A stretch of 38,005 bases of DNA, from positions 1 to 38,005 of the forward strand of contig NZ_KB905957.1 in assembly GCF_000381125.1 (NCBI RefSeq). The letters are read 5' to 3'. Positions 28,725-35,757 of this stretch are shown in pieces. Source of the DNA: Caldimonas manganoxidans ATCC BAA-369 (GTDB lineage: Bacteria > Pseudomonadota > Gammaproteobacteria > Burkholderiales > Burkholderiaceae_C). Each line of letters opens with the position of its first letter. Position 1 is the stretch's first letter. The position numbers and the translations under genes are program-made. The notes beneath the pieces were generated by a model. It did no database searches. It had not been told where the DNA came from and was given only the letters and a program-made list of their open reading frames with translations.

Positions 28725-29545
28725 GCGAGCTGCCGAAGATCGTCCCCGACGACCCGGCGGCCATCGCCGCCGAGCTCAAGGCGGCCTACGAGGCGGCCAC
28801 GGGCCGCACCGTCTATCCGGGGCAGGCCGAGCAGCTCTTGATCGACCTGTGCGCCTACCGCGAGTCGCTGTGCCGCGCCGCGATCAATGAGACCGCGCGG
28901 CAGAACCTGGTTGCTTTCGCGCGCGCGCCGATGCTGGACTACCTGGGCGAACTCGTCGGGGTGGCCCGCCTGCCGGGCGAGGACGACGAGCGGCTGCGCG
29001 AGCGCATCCGGCTCGCGCCCGAGCATTTCTCGGTGGCCGGGCCGCGCCTGGCGTACCGCTACCACGCGATGAGCGCGGACGCCGCCGTGCTGGACGTGGC
29101 CGTGCGCTCACCCGAGCCGGGCGTGGTGGTGCTGCATCCGCTCGCCTCGATCGACGGCGCACCGGCGATGCCCACCGCCACCCTCAAGGCCCGCGTGCTC
29201 GCCGCCGCATCCGCCGAGGACGCGCGCCCGCTGTGCGACACGGTGCAGGTCGAAGACCCGGTGGACCGGCCCTACACCGTGAGCGCGCGCATCGTCGTCG
29301 ATGCCGGGCGCGATGCCGAGACCGTGCGGCAAGCTGCGCTCGACGCCGTGTCCGCATTCTGCGCGACGAAATCCCGAAGCCTTGGCCAAGACATCGCCCG
29401 CTCGGCGCTGATCGCCGCGCTCCACGCGGCGGGGGTCAAGCGCGTGACGCTGGACGCGCCCGCCGCCGACATCGTGGCCGACGTGCACCACTGGACGCAC
29501 GCCACCGCGATCTCCGTGACCGTCGAGGGGGTCGAAGATGCCTGA
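28721..29545 (+). CDS. J: Baseplate protein J
   Basis: 274 residues, P2 gpJ family baseplate wedge: IAAELKAAYEAATGRTVYPG, LLIDLCAYRESLCRAAINET, ARQNLVAFARAPMLDYLGEL, VARLPGEDDERLRERIRLAP, then a mixed C-terminus ending HHWTHATAISVTVEGVEDA. W-J-I order is that of P2. Confidence 0.92.
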   Translation: MSELPKIVPDDPAAIAAELKAAYEAATGRTVYPGQAEQLLIDLCAYRESLCRAAINETARQNLVAFARAPMLDYLGELVGVARLPGEDDERLRERIRLAPEHFSVAGPRLAYRYHAMSADAAVLDVAVRSPEPGVVVLHPLASIDGAPAMPTATLKARVLAAASAEDARPLCDTVQVEDPVDRPYTVSARIVVDAGRDAETVRQAALDAVSAFCATKSRSLGQDIARSALIAALHAAGVKRVTLDAPAADIVADVHHWTHATAISVTVEGVEDA

Positions 29546-30575
29546 TCGCAGCTGGTACCCCGACGTGATCGCCGCGGACGCGCGGCTCTCCGCGCTCGCC
29601 GACCTGTCGGCGCGGCTCGAAGCCCTGCCGGTGGACAAGGCGCTGACGCACTTGGTGGACGCCGTGGACGCGCGGCTGCTGCCGCATCTGGCGCACGGCT
29701 GGCACGTGACCGACCTCGAAGGCTGGCGGCTGGCCGACACGCCCGAGAAGCGCCGCGCCATCCTGCGCCGGGCGATTGCGCTTCACCGCAAGAAGGGCAC
29801 GCCGTGGGCGGTGAAGGAGGCGCTGCGCGCGGCCGGGCTTGGGGCGCTGTCGCGCCTGATCGAGGGGCGCGCGATGCGCCGCTACGACGGCGCGGTCTAT
29901 GCCGACGGCAGCGATATCTACGGCGGCCACACCTGGGCCGAATGGCGGCTGGAGGCCGACCTGGGCGAGACCGCCGGGCTGGATGCGGGTATTGCCGCCG
30001 CCGCCGAAGCCATCGCCCGCGAGTGGGCGCCGGTCTCGCGCCACCTGACGGCGCTCGCCTGGCGCGCGGACGTGTCCGAGCGCATCGACAGCCGCGACGC
30101 TTCGGCCGCCGCCGCCGCGTGGAGCGGCGAAAGCCTGCGCCCCTGGCGGCGCTACTACGACGGCGCGCACCGCTACGACCAAGGGCTGCTGCTGCGCTAC
30201 GACGGCGGCACACAAGCCGACGGCAGCCGCCGCTACCAGGGCTGGGCCGCCAATGACGCCCACTGGCGCGCTGGCGCTCCCGAGTCCGACACCACGCTCG
30301 CGCTCGCCTGGGATGACGCCGACCGCCAGCAGGCGCTGCCGCGCTACGACGGCGCCACGCAGGCCGACGGCGGCACCGACTACGGCGACGCCGCGCCGGT
30401 GGCGGAAGACGCCGTGATGCCCATCACCGTCACGCGCCTGGTGCGCTACGACGGACGCCACCGCTACGGCGCGGACAACCGCTACGACGGTGCGGGCCGC
30501 TTCGACGGCAGCCGCCGCTACCTTGCCGGGCGCATCGCCTCGGGCGACGAGATCACCTACCTGGAGGCCGCTTGA
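29538..30575 (+). CDS. I(P2): Tail protein I with C-terminal RYDG repeats
   Basis: 345 residues. The first 190 are P2 gpI: ARLEALPVDKALTHLVDAVD, LLPHLAHGWHVTDLEGWRLA, RRAILRRAIALHRKKGTPWA, VKEALRAAGLG, and YGGHTWAEWRLEADLGETAG. The C-terminal 150 residues carry at least six Tyr-Asp-Gly motifs (RYDGAVYADGS, RYDGGTQADGSRRYQG, RYDGATQADGG, RYDGRHRYG, RYDGAGRFDGSRRYLAG). These are probably a repetitive adaptor that docks the fibre. It attaches the tail fibre to the baseplate. Confidence 0.88.
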   Translation: MPDRSWYPDVIAADARLSALADLSARLEALPVDKALTHLVDAVDARLLPHLAHGWHVTDLEGWRLADTPEKRRAILRRAIALHRKKGTPWAVKEALRAAGLGALSRLIEGRAMRRYDGAVYADGSDIYGGHTWAEWRLEADLGETAGLDAGIAAAAEAIAREWAPVSRHLTALAWRADVSERIDSRDASAAAAAWSGESLRPWRRYYDGAHRYDQGLLLRYDGGTQADGSRRYQGWAANDAHWRAGAPESDTTLALAWDDADRQQALPRYDGATQADGGTDYGDAAPVAEDAVMPITVTRLVRYDGRHRYGADNRYDGAGRFDGSRRYLAGRIASGDEITYLEAA

Positions 30576-30970
30576 TGACCGCCTTGCTCATCCTCACCGC
30601 CGCGCTCTTCGCCGGGCTGGCGCTGGCGCTTGTCTTTGCCACGCTCACCGCCCGCTGGCGCATCGCCGTGGACCTCACGCCCATCGAGCACGCGCTCATC
30701 GCCGCCGCCGTGCAGGTCGGCTGGGGCCTGACTGCGGGCGACTGGATCGCCGGTGGTGTGATGGGCGTGCTGCTCTTCGTCGGCCGCGAGCACGCGCAGG
30801 CCGAGTACCGCTACATCAACGCCCACGGCGGCAGCCGCTATGCCACGCCGCGCGAGCCTGCCATTGGCTGCCTGCACCCGCGCTACTGGAGCACCGGCAG
30901 CGTGCTCGACATCGTAGTGCCCGCCGCCGTCTGCCTTGCCATCGGAGTGATTGCCCATGCTGCTGTCTGA
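30575..30970 (+). CDS. Membrane protein inside the tail operon
   Basis: 131 residues; ATG 30575 overlaps the tail I stop (TGATG). Hydrophobic helices at about 1-22 (TALLILTAALFAGLALALVF), 37-70 (ALIAAAVQVGWGL, WIAGGVMGVLLFVG) and 112-131 (VLDIVVPAAVCLAIGVIAHA). A soluble segment between them reads REHAQAEYRYINAHGGSRYA. An integral membrane protein is unusual between tail protein I and fibre genes. It could be a holin or a superinfection-exclusion protein, but no family is recognised. Confidence 0.6.
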   Translation: MTALLILTAALFAGLALALVFATLTARWRIAVDLTPIEHALIAAAVQVGWGLTAGDWIAGGVMGVLLFVGREHAQAEYRYINAHGGSRYATPREPAIGCLHPRYWSTGSVLDIVVPAAVCLAIGVIAHAAV

Positions 30971-31400
30971 CACCGCCGCCCTGCGCGGCCGCTTCCTGCT
31001 CGACATCCGGCGTGCCCGCGACGGCGCGCTGATCGAGCGCTTCGAGGACGCCAACCTCATCGTCAACGGCGCGAAAGACCAGCTCGCGCGCCTGGTGGCG
31101 GGCGACACCGCCAGCCGCCACATCACCCACATCGGCTTTGGCGTGGGCACGGCGGCTGCCGCGCCGACCAACACCGGCCTCACCGGCGCGTTCTGGAAGC
31201 CGATCGCCAGCGTGAGCTACCCCGCCACCGGGCAGGTGGCCTTTGCCTGGGCGCTGGGCGCGGGCGAAGCCGACGGGATGGCCATCACCGAGTTCGGCCT
31301 GCGCACGGCGGGCGGCGTGCTCTTCGCGCGCAAGGTGCGCAACCCCATCCACAAATCCGACGACCTCACGCTCTCGGGCGTGTGGACGCTGATCTTCTGA
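30957..31400 (+). CDS. Phage tail accessory protein
   Basis: 147 residues from ATG 30957 (GGAGTG upstream). Beta-rich with RGRFLLDIRRARDGALIERF, LIVNGAKDQLARLVAGDTAS, HITHIGFGVGTAAAAPTNTG, then VAFAWALGAGEADGMAITEF and a typical ALFARKVRNPIHKSDDL-like end (VLFARKVRNPIHKSDDLTLS). Proteins with this pattern are found beside tail fibres in P2/Mu-like phages, probably as collar or fibre-docking modules. Confidence 0.7.
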   Translation: MLLSDTAALRGRFLLDIRRARDGALIERFEDANLIVNGAKDQLARLVAGDTASRHITHIGFGVGTAAAAPTNTGLTGAFWKPIASVSYPATGQVAFAWALGAGEADGMAITEFGLRTAGGVLFARKVRNPIHKSDDLTLSGVWTLIF

Positions 31401-31416
31401 CGAAAGGAGTCTGCCG

Positions 31417-32349
31417 ATGGCAAATCTCAATGAAACCGCCGCCTGGGAGTCCGGCGTCTACCGCATCGAGACGACCGACCCCATCCTGGGCGGCGAGACC
31501 GGCACCGCCAACATCCAGGCCAAGCAGCTGGCCAACCGCACGCTCTGGCTGAAAGCCCGCGCCGACCAGGTGGACGCCGCCGCCGCAGGCTACGGCAGCT
31601 TGCAAGCGCGCCTGGCCACCCTGCAATCGCAGGTCGAGGCGGTGGGTGCGGACATGCAAAACGTCGAACAAGCCGCCGTGCTCGAAGCGCTGATGCAGGC
31701 GCGCACGGCGCTGGGCATGATCGATGCGCTGCGCATCGGGCCCTGGCAGCAGCAGGGCGGGGTGACCATCGCCAACCGGGGCGTGGTCGGCGGCTGCGTG
31801 GTGAGCAAATCCACCACCGCCGCGCGCAACCTCAACATCACGCCGGGCCGTGTCTTTGCCAACGGCCGCACCTACGTCGTGCTCGAAGGCACCAACGCCG
31901 CGAGCGTCCCGCCCAACACCGGCAGCGGTGCGGTCACCGTCTCGGCCTACCTCTACCCGCACAGCGCGGGCGATTGGCGGCTGGCCGTCACCGCCATCGG
32001 CCAGAGCGTGCCAGCCGGCGGCATGGAGATCTACCGCCTGACCCTCCCCGCGAACAGTACCGACGCCACCGACCCGAACCTGACCGGCGTCACGCTGACC
32101 GACGTTCGCCGCATCGAAGCCGACTGGCCCGAGCTGATGAGCAGCCCGCCCGAGGCGCAGGTGCTCTTGCCGCGCGCCTTGCGCAGCAGCGGCTACCGCC
32201 TGCACCTGGAGCCGGTCGCCTGGAGCGGCCCGCAAGACCGCCCCGAGGTGCAGGTGGCCAGCCGCGCCAGCAACGGCTTCACCTTGCGCCTCATCAGCGC
32301 CCACGACGCGGTGACGCTGCGCTGGGGCCTGCAAAAGCTCGACGACTGA
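31417..32349 (+). CDS. Tail fibre protein
   Basis: 310 residues, AAAGGAG before ATG 31417. The N-terminus (MANLNETAAWESGVYRIETT, DPILGGETGTANIQAKQLAN, RTLWLKARADQVD) is the conserved baseplate-attachment region of phage tail-fibre/collar proteins. A short coiled coil follows (SLQARLATLQSQVEAVGADM), then a beta-rich shaft. It is shorter than a stand-alone receptor-binding fibre, and the variable lectin-type protein at 32715 probably sits on its tip. Confidence 0.8.
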   Translation: MANLNETAAWESGVYRIETTDPILGGETGTANIQAKQLANRTLWLKARADQVDAAAAGYGSLQARLATLQSQVEAVGADMQNVEQAAVLEALMQARTALGMIDALRIGPWQQQGGVTIANRGVVGGCVVSKSTTAARNLNITPGRVFANGRTYVVLEGTNAASVPPNTGSGAVTVSAYLYPHSAGDWRLAVTAIGQSVPAGGMEIYRLTLPANSTDATDPNLTGVTLTDVRRIEADWPELMSSPPEAQVLLPRALRSSGYRLHLEPVAWSGPQDRPEVQVASRASNGFTLRLISAHDAVTLRWGLQKLDD

Positions 32350-32367
32350 TCCACCAGGAGACTCACC

Positions 32368-32691
32368 ATGCCCATGATCACCCTCATGTCCCCCGGCCAG
32401 CGCGTGGCCGCCTTAGCCATCGACGGCAGCCATATCGCCATCGGTGGCCTCACCCTCGACTGTGCCGGGCACCAGCGCGACGAAGCTGTCACGCTGGAAG
32501 TGCGCGGCACTGCGTCCGCCCCCACGCTCGGCGGCGACGGCCCGTATCTGGCCACCATTCGCATCCCGGCGCGGCAATACACCGAGCAGGCGGGCGCGCC
32601 CGACCCGATGACCGGCGTGCCCACCCTGGAGCGCGTGCCGCTGCCGCTCGACCCCGATGCCGTCGAGATCATTCTCTGGCCAGCCGCCTGA
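32368..32691 (+). CDS. Small protein between fibre and variable protein
   Basis: 107 residues, ACCAGGAGACTCACC before the ATG. Beta-rich: MPMITLMSPGQRVAALAIDG, SHIAIGGLTLDCAGHQRDEA, VTLEVRGTASAPTLGGDG. No family recognised. Its place directly before a DGR target suggests a linker between fibre shaft and variable tip, or a chaperone. Confidence 0.55.
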   Translation: MPMITLMSPGQRVAALAIDGSHIAIGGLTLDCAGHQRDEAVTLEVRGTASAPTLGGDGPYLATIRIPARQYTEQAGAPDPMTGVPTLERVPLPLDPDAVEIILWPAA

Positions 32692-32714
32692 CCTGACCCA
32701 CAAGGAGACCGAAC

Positions 32715-33824
32715 ATGCCCACCGTATTCGTGAAAGACGACCTGCGCGCCGCTGTCGAAGCCGCCACCGGCGGCCTGGTCAGCGTCCACTACACCCAGCA
32801 AGGCCAGCCGACCTTCATGCGCTGGATTCCCAAATTCAACCTCGAAGACCTCGGCGCCGACTACGGCACCGGCGTGCACCCCGCGTTCGTGGTCGATGGC
32901 GTGACCCGCGACGGCATCTGGATCGGGGTCTATCCCGGCATCGTGCGCAATGGCGAGCTGCTCTCGCTGCCCGGTGTCGCGCCCACCGTGAGCCAACCGT
33001 ACACCTCTTTCGTCACCGCCGCGCGCGCGGCCGGGCCGGGCTTTCACGTGATGACCAATGCAGAATGGTCGGCCATTGCCCTGTGGTGCGCCCGCAATGG
33101 CTACCAGCCGCGCGGCAACACCAACTGGGGCCGCGCGCACGACGCCCCGTGGGAGACCGGCACCCGCGTGGACGGCGGCACGCCAGGTAGCGCCAGCGGC
33201 AACGGCAACACTCTCACCGGCTCCGGCCCCGTCTCGTGGCGGCACGACAACAGCCCCGCCGGTATCGCCGACCTGGTGGGCAACATCTGGGAGTTCACGC
33301 CCGGCGTGCGGTTGGTCGAAGGCGAAATCCAGATTCTGCCCAACAACAACGCCGCCAGCGCCGCGCTGTTCGACGACACCGCCCCTTGGCAGGCGATCCG
33401 CGCCTCCGACGGCGCGCTGGTGGCCCCCGGCACGGCGGGCACGCTCAAATACGACAGCACTGTGGCCTACAGCGACAACGGCGTCGTCAACGACCTCGGG
33501 GCATTCCAAATCGATGACGTGGTGGACTTCCGCAACGGCCCCAGCGGCGACGACAGCAACAGCTACGACAACAACAGCATTGCGTTCTCGTCGCTGGCAG
33601 CCGACACCGGCATCACCGTGCCCGCCATCCTGCGCGCCCTGTGCCTCGCGCCCGGCAGCTTGAGTCTCAAGGGTCGCATCTGGATGCGCAACCACGGCAA
33701 GCGCTACCCGCTCCGCGGCGGCTCCCGCAGCTACGGCGCCTACGCGGGCCTCGGCGCGCTCAACTTGTACAATCCGGCGTCGAACGCGTACAGCGACGTC
33801 GGTGCCCGCCTCGCGAAGGTGTGA
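32715..33824 (+). CDS. DGR variable protein (C-type lectin / FGE-sulfatase fold)
   Basis: 369 residues, AAGGAGACCGAAC before ATG 32715. Residues about 110-220 show the formylglycine-generating-enzyme type C-lectin fold: HVMTNAEWSAIALWCARNGY, QPRGNTNWGRAH, GIADLVGNIWEFTPGVRLVE. The C-terminus (334-367) is the variable region, RGGSRSYGAYAGLGALNLYN and onward. Seven residues there differ from the template copy: S339, Y340, Y343, Y352, Y359, D361, V362. Such folds display diversified residues on a rigid face, as Mtd does in phage BPP-1. Likely the receptor-binding tip of the tail fibre. Confidence 0.9.
   Translation: MPTVFVKDDLRAAVEAATGGLVSVHYTQQGQPTFMRWIPKFNLEDLGADYGTGVHPAFVVDGVTRDGIWIGVYPGIVRNGELLSLPGVAPTVSQPYTSFVTAARAAGPGFHVMTNAEWSAIALWCARNGYQPRGNTNWGRAHDAPWETGTRVDGGTPGSASGNGNTLTGSGPVSWRHDNSPAGIADLVGNIWEFTPGVRLVEGEIQILPNNNAASAALFDDTAPWQAIRASDGALVAPGTAGTLKYDSTVAYSDNGVVNDLGAFQIDDVVDFRNGPSGDDSNSYDNNSIAFSSLAADTGITVPAILRALCLAPGSLSLKGRIWMRNHGKRYPLRGGSRSYGAYAGLGALNLYNPASNAYSDVGARLAKV
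33716..33817 (+). repeat. DGR variable repeat (VR)
   Basis: 102 bp at the 3' end of the variable-protein gene, matching TR (34276-34377) at 95 positions with a constant 560-bp offset. The differences are at 33730, 33732, 33741, 33768, 33789, 33795 and 33798; every one faces an adenine in TR (four A-to-T, three A-to-G). The 3' end, GGTGCCCGCCTCGCGAA, is identical to TR and is the likely start site of mutagenic homing. Confidence 0.95.
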
Positions 33825-33830
33825 TGCCTG

Positions 33831-33848
33831 ATGACCGTGAAGGGTCAT
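33831..33848. promoter_or_regulatory. Hairpin 13 bp downstream of VR
   Basis: ATGACC (33831-33836) and GGTCAT (33843-33848) form a 6-bp stem with a GTGAAG loop, 13 bp after VR ends. BPP-1 and other DGRs have a DNA hairpin or cruciform in this position that raises homing efficiency. Here it coincides with the first codons of avd. Confidence 0.55.
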
Positions 33849-34250
33849 GACCTCCAGCCCGCGCCCGAGGCGCGGGCGCTCTCCCGTCAGGGGCAGGCGG
33901 TGCGCTACGCGCCCTATCAGGCGCTCATCGAGCGCATCGAGGAGCTCGACGCCTACAGCCATCAGGTGATGCACCAGTGGCCCAAGATCGAGCGCCATGT
34001 GCTCGCGGCGGAGGTGCGCGCCACGCTCCTGCGCATCCGGCGTATCTGTGCTATCGCATGGAAGCGGCGACAAAAGTCGGCGGCGCTCTTCGATCTTGAC
34101 GTCGAGATCGAGGTGCTGCGGCACCTGGTGCGCAAAGCGTGGCGGCTGCGCTACATCACCGCGCAGCGGCTGGAGGTCTGGACCCGTCACATCGACGAAA
34201 TCGGCCGCATGGTCGGCGCCTGGATCAAGCATGCAGGCGCTGCGCCATGA
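33831..34250 (+). CDS. avd: DGR accessory variability determinant (Avd)
   Basis: 139 residues, a basic four-helix bundle typical of Avd: QALIERIEELDAYSHQVMHQ, IERHVLAAEVRATLLRIRRI, LFDLDVEIEVLRHLVRKAWR and LRYITAQRLEVWTRHIDEIG. Avd forms a pentameric ring that binds the reverse transcriptase and TR RNA and is needed for cDNA synthesis. ATG 33831 begins 7 bp after the variable gene stop; a modest AGGTG at its 5' side falls at the end of VR. The stop overlaps an ATG (34247) that opens a frame through TR into the RT. Confidence 0.9.
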   Translation: MTVKGHDLQPAPEARALSRQGQAVRYAPYQALIERIEELDAYSHQVMHQWPKIERHVLAAEVRATLLRIRRICAIAWKRRQKSAALFDLDVEIEVLRHLVRKAWRLRYITAQRLEVWTRHIDEIGRMVGAWIKHAGAAP

Positions 34251-34275
34251 GGCAGATAGGGGTGCGGGCGTGCTA

Positions 34276-34377
34276 CGGCGGCTCCCGCAACAACGGCGCC
34301 AACGCGGGCCTCGGCGCGCTCAACTTGAACAATCCGGCGTCGAACGCGAACAGCAACATCGGTGCCCGCCTCGCGAA
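34276..34377 (+). repeat. DGR template repeat (TR)
   Basis: 102-bp template with 22 adenines, most in AAC codons as judged in the VR frame (AAC cannot mutate at A to a stop). Copying with A-specific errors yields cDNA that replaces VR. It lies between avd and RT, with about 150 nt of further transcript before the RT start. The functional TR RNA probably includes sequence on both sides (about 34250-34525). TR is open in the same frame as RT. Confidence 0.95.
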
Positions 34378-34525
34378 CGATACAGGCGGCCAGAAGCCGG
34401 GCCTGCCACGGCAGTCCGGCCAGTGCCCATCCTTCGGCGCCCGCATCCTGAGCATTCCGCTCAAAGATCAACAGCCGCGCGCGGCCAGTAGCTCGTCGAC
34501 CGTGGCGCGCGGTGCCCGCTTCGAT

Positions 34526-35596
34526 ATGCCAAAAACGCACACCGGACTATTCGACCGCATCATCGCTTTTGACAATCTCGTGGCCGCCTACGAGGAGGCG
34601 CGTCGCGGCAAGCGCTACACCCCGGAAGCGCTCGCCTTCGCTACGCGCTGGGAAGAGCAGCTCATCAACACCCATGAGCACCTCGTCTGGCACTCGTGGC
34701 ACCCGGGGAGTCCGCGCGTCTTCACCGTCAAGGACCCCAAGCGCCGCGACATCACCGCGCCGCCCTTTGCCGACCGCATCGTCCATCACGCCCTGGTGCG
34801 GGTGGTGGAGCCGCTCTTCGAGCGCCGCTTCATCGCCGACAGCTACGCCTGTCGCACTGGCAAGGGGTCGCACGCCGCCGTCGCCAGAGCGCAGGACTTC
34901 CTGCGCCGCGCCAAGCGCAACTGGGGCGACGGCATCTACCTCGTGCACGCCGACGTGAGGAGTTACTTCGCGAGCATCGACCACGACGTGGCGATCGCCT
35001 GCATCCGTCGCGTCATCGCCGATGAGGATGTGCTGTGGCTGTGGCGGAGAATCATGCACGGCTACGGCTTCGATGGCGGCGTCGGCCTGCCGGTCGGCGC
35101 GCTGACCAGCCAGCTCGTCGCCAACATCGTGCTCGACCAGGTGGATCATGCGATCAAGGACGACGCCGGCGAGCCGTACTACCTGCGCTACATGGACGAC
35201 ATGGTCGCCGTCTGCCGCGACAAAGCGCACGCCAGGCAGACGCTAGAGCGCATCGCCGATGCCTGTGCGCGGCTCAAGCTGCGCCTCAACCCCAAGAGTC
35301 GCTACGAGCCATGGCAGCGCGGTCTGGACTTCTGCGGCTACCGCGTCTGGCCCACCCACGTCCTGCCGCGCAAGCGCAACACCAAGCGCTGGCGGCAACG
35401 CCTGCGCCGCCTGGTCGCGGACTACGCCGCCGGGCGCGCGACGCTGGCCGACGCCCGCCAGATGATCGCGAGCTGCATCGCTTACTACAACCACGCCAGC
35501 GCGCGGCATACCCTTGGTGGCCTCCTTTCGCAGGCAGCACTACGCCGCGGAAAATCCACTGCTCGCATTCCGCGAGACGAAAGTCGTCACCTGTAA
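34526..35596 (+). CDS. rt: DGR reverse transcriptase
   Basis: 356 residues counted from ATG 34526. Hallmarks in order: HADVRSYFASID (motif A, catalytic D143), the DGR-specific LPVGALTSQ at 188-196 (GxxxSQ where other RTs have QGxxxSP), YMDD at 222-225, RLKLRLNPKS and LDFCGYRVWPTHV. With Avd it copies TR RNA and misincorporates opposite adenines. No strong ribosome site precedes 34526; an upstream in-frame ATG at 34247 overlapping the avd stop could give a 449-residue form that includes translated TR. The stop codon lies inside the outermost transposase site, 56 bp from the phage end. Confidence 0.95.
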   Translation: MPKTHTGLFDRIIAFDNLVAAYEEARRGKRYTPEALAFATRWEEQLINTHEHLVWHSWHPGSPRVFTVKDPKRRDITAPPFADRIVHHALVRVVEPLFERRFIADSYACRTGKGSHAAVARAQDFLRRAKRNWGDGIYLVHADVRSYFASIDHDVAIACIRRVIADEDVLWLWRRIMHGYGFDGGVGLPVGALTSQLVANIVLDQVDHAIKDDAGEPYYLRYMDDMVAVCRDKAHARQTLERIADACARLKLRLNPKSRYEPWQRGLDFCGYRVWPTHVLPRKRNTKRWRQRLRRLVADYAAGRATLADARQMIASCIAYYNHASARHTLGGLLSQAALRRGKSTARIPRDESRHL

Positions 35597-35652
35597 TTCG
35601 TGCCGGTCGCCTGTAATGTGTGCAGGCGTCTCATTTAATTTGTGCCTGCCCA
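35590..35652 (-). other. Prophage right end with three transposase-type sites
   Basis: Read inward on the minus strand, GCAC-N2-ATTA occurs three times: GCACAAATTA, GCACACATTA and GCACGAATTA, spaced 22 and 20 bp. The outermost lies eight bases from the terminal TGGGCAGG. This matches the tight R1-R2-R3 array of MuA sites at Mu's right end. The RT stop (35594-35596) is inside R3. Confidence 0.8.
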
Positions 35653-35757
35653 GCGCTGCGCGAGCTCGTTCTCGTTGAGGACCCGACGGTCGCCGGGAGA
35701 CAGACCGTTGATCGCATCGACCGGCGACCGGGGGATGGTGCTTGCCGTTGTCGGCAT
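35635..35757 (-). pseudogene. N-terminal part of the same split host HTH gene
   Basis: A minus-strand ORF starts at ATG 35757 behind a strong AGGAGG (about 7 nt spacing). It encodes MPTTASTIPRSPVDAINGLS followed by PGDRRVLNENELAQRW. After W the frame enters the prophage end and stops four codons later (AGTN, TAA at 35637-35635), giving a 40-residue hybrid. Joining ELAQRW here to GLSPKTLQRWR at 1-86 restores a continuous HTH domain. The gene is therefore disrupted by insertion, and the truncated peptide holds only the first helix. Confidence 0.85.
35649..35658. repeat. Right copy of the target-site repeat
   Basis: CCCAGCGCTG, identical to 86-95. Bases 35653 onward read as host coding sequence on the minus strand. 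Bases up to 35652 end the phage in CCA. Confidence 0.75.

Larger units (their letters stand above)
94..35652. mobile_element. Mu-like transposable prophage carrying a DGR
   Basis: The element runs from TGGAGAGG at the left to CCTGCCCA at the right, so it has TG...CA ends like Mu. It carries a DDE transposase (A) and AAA ATPase (B), a Ner-like regulator, GemA, a Mor-family activator, Mu-type head genes (gp27 to T) and a P2-type contractile tail. This Mu-head/P2-tail mosaic is known from the BcepMu group. Both junctions fall inside one host gene whose reading frame is restored when the element is removed. No broken essential structural gene was seen, so the prophage may be functional. The exact ends are uncertain by one or two bases because the target resembles the termini. 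Confidence 0.93.

Noticed and set aside
31417-32349. Second DGR target in the tail fibre
   Set aside because: No stretch in this gene resembles TR (34276-34377).
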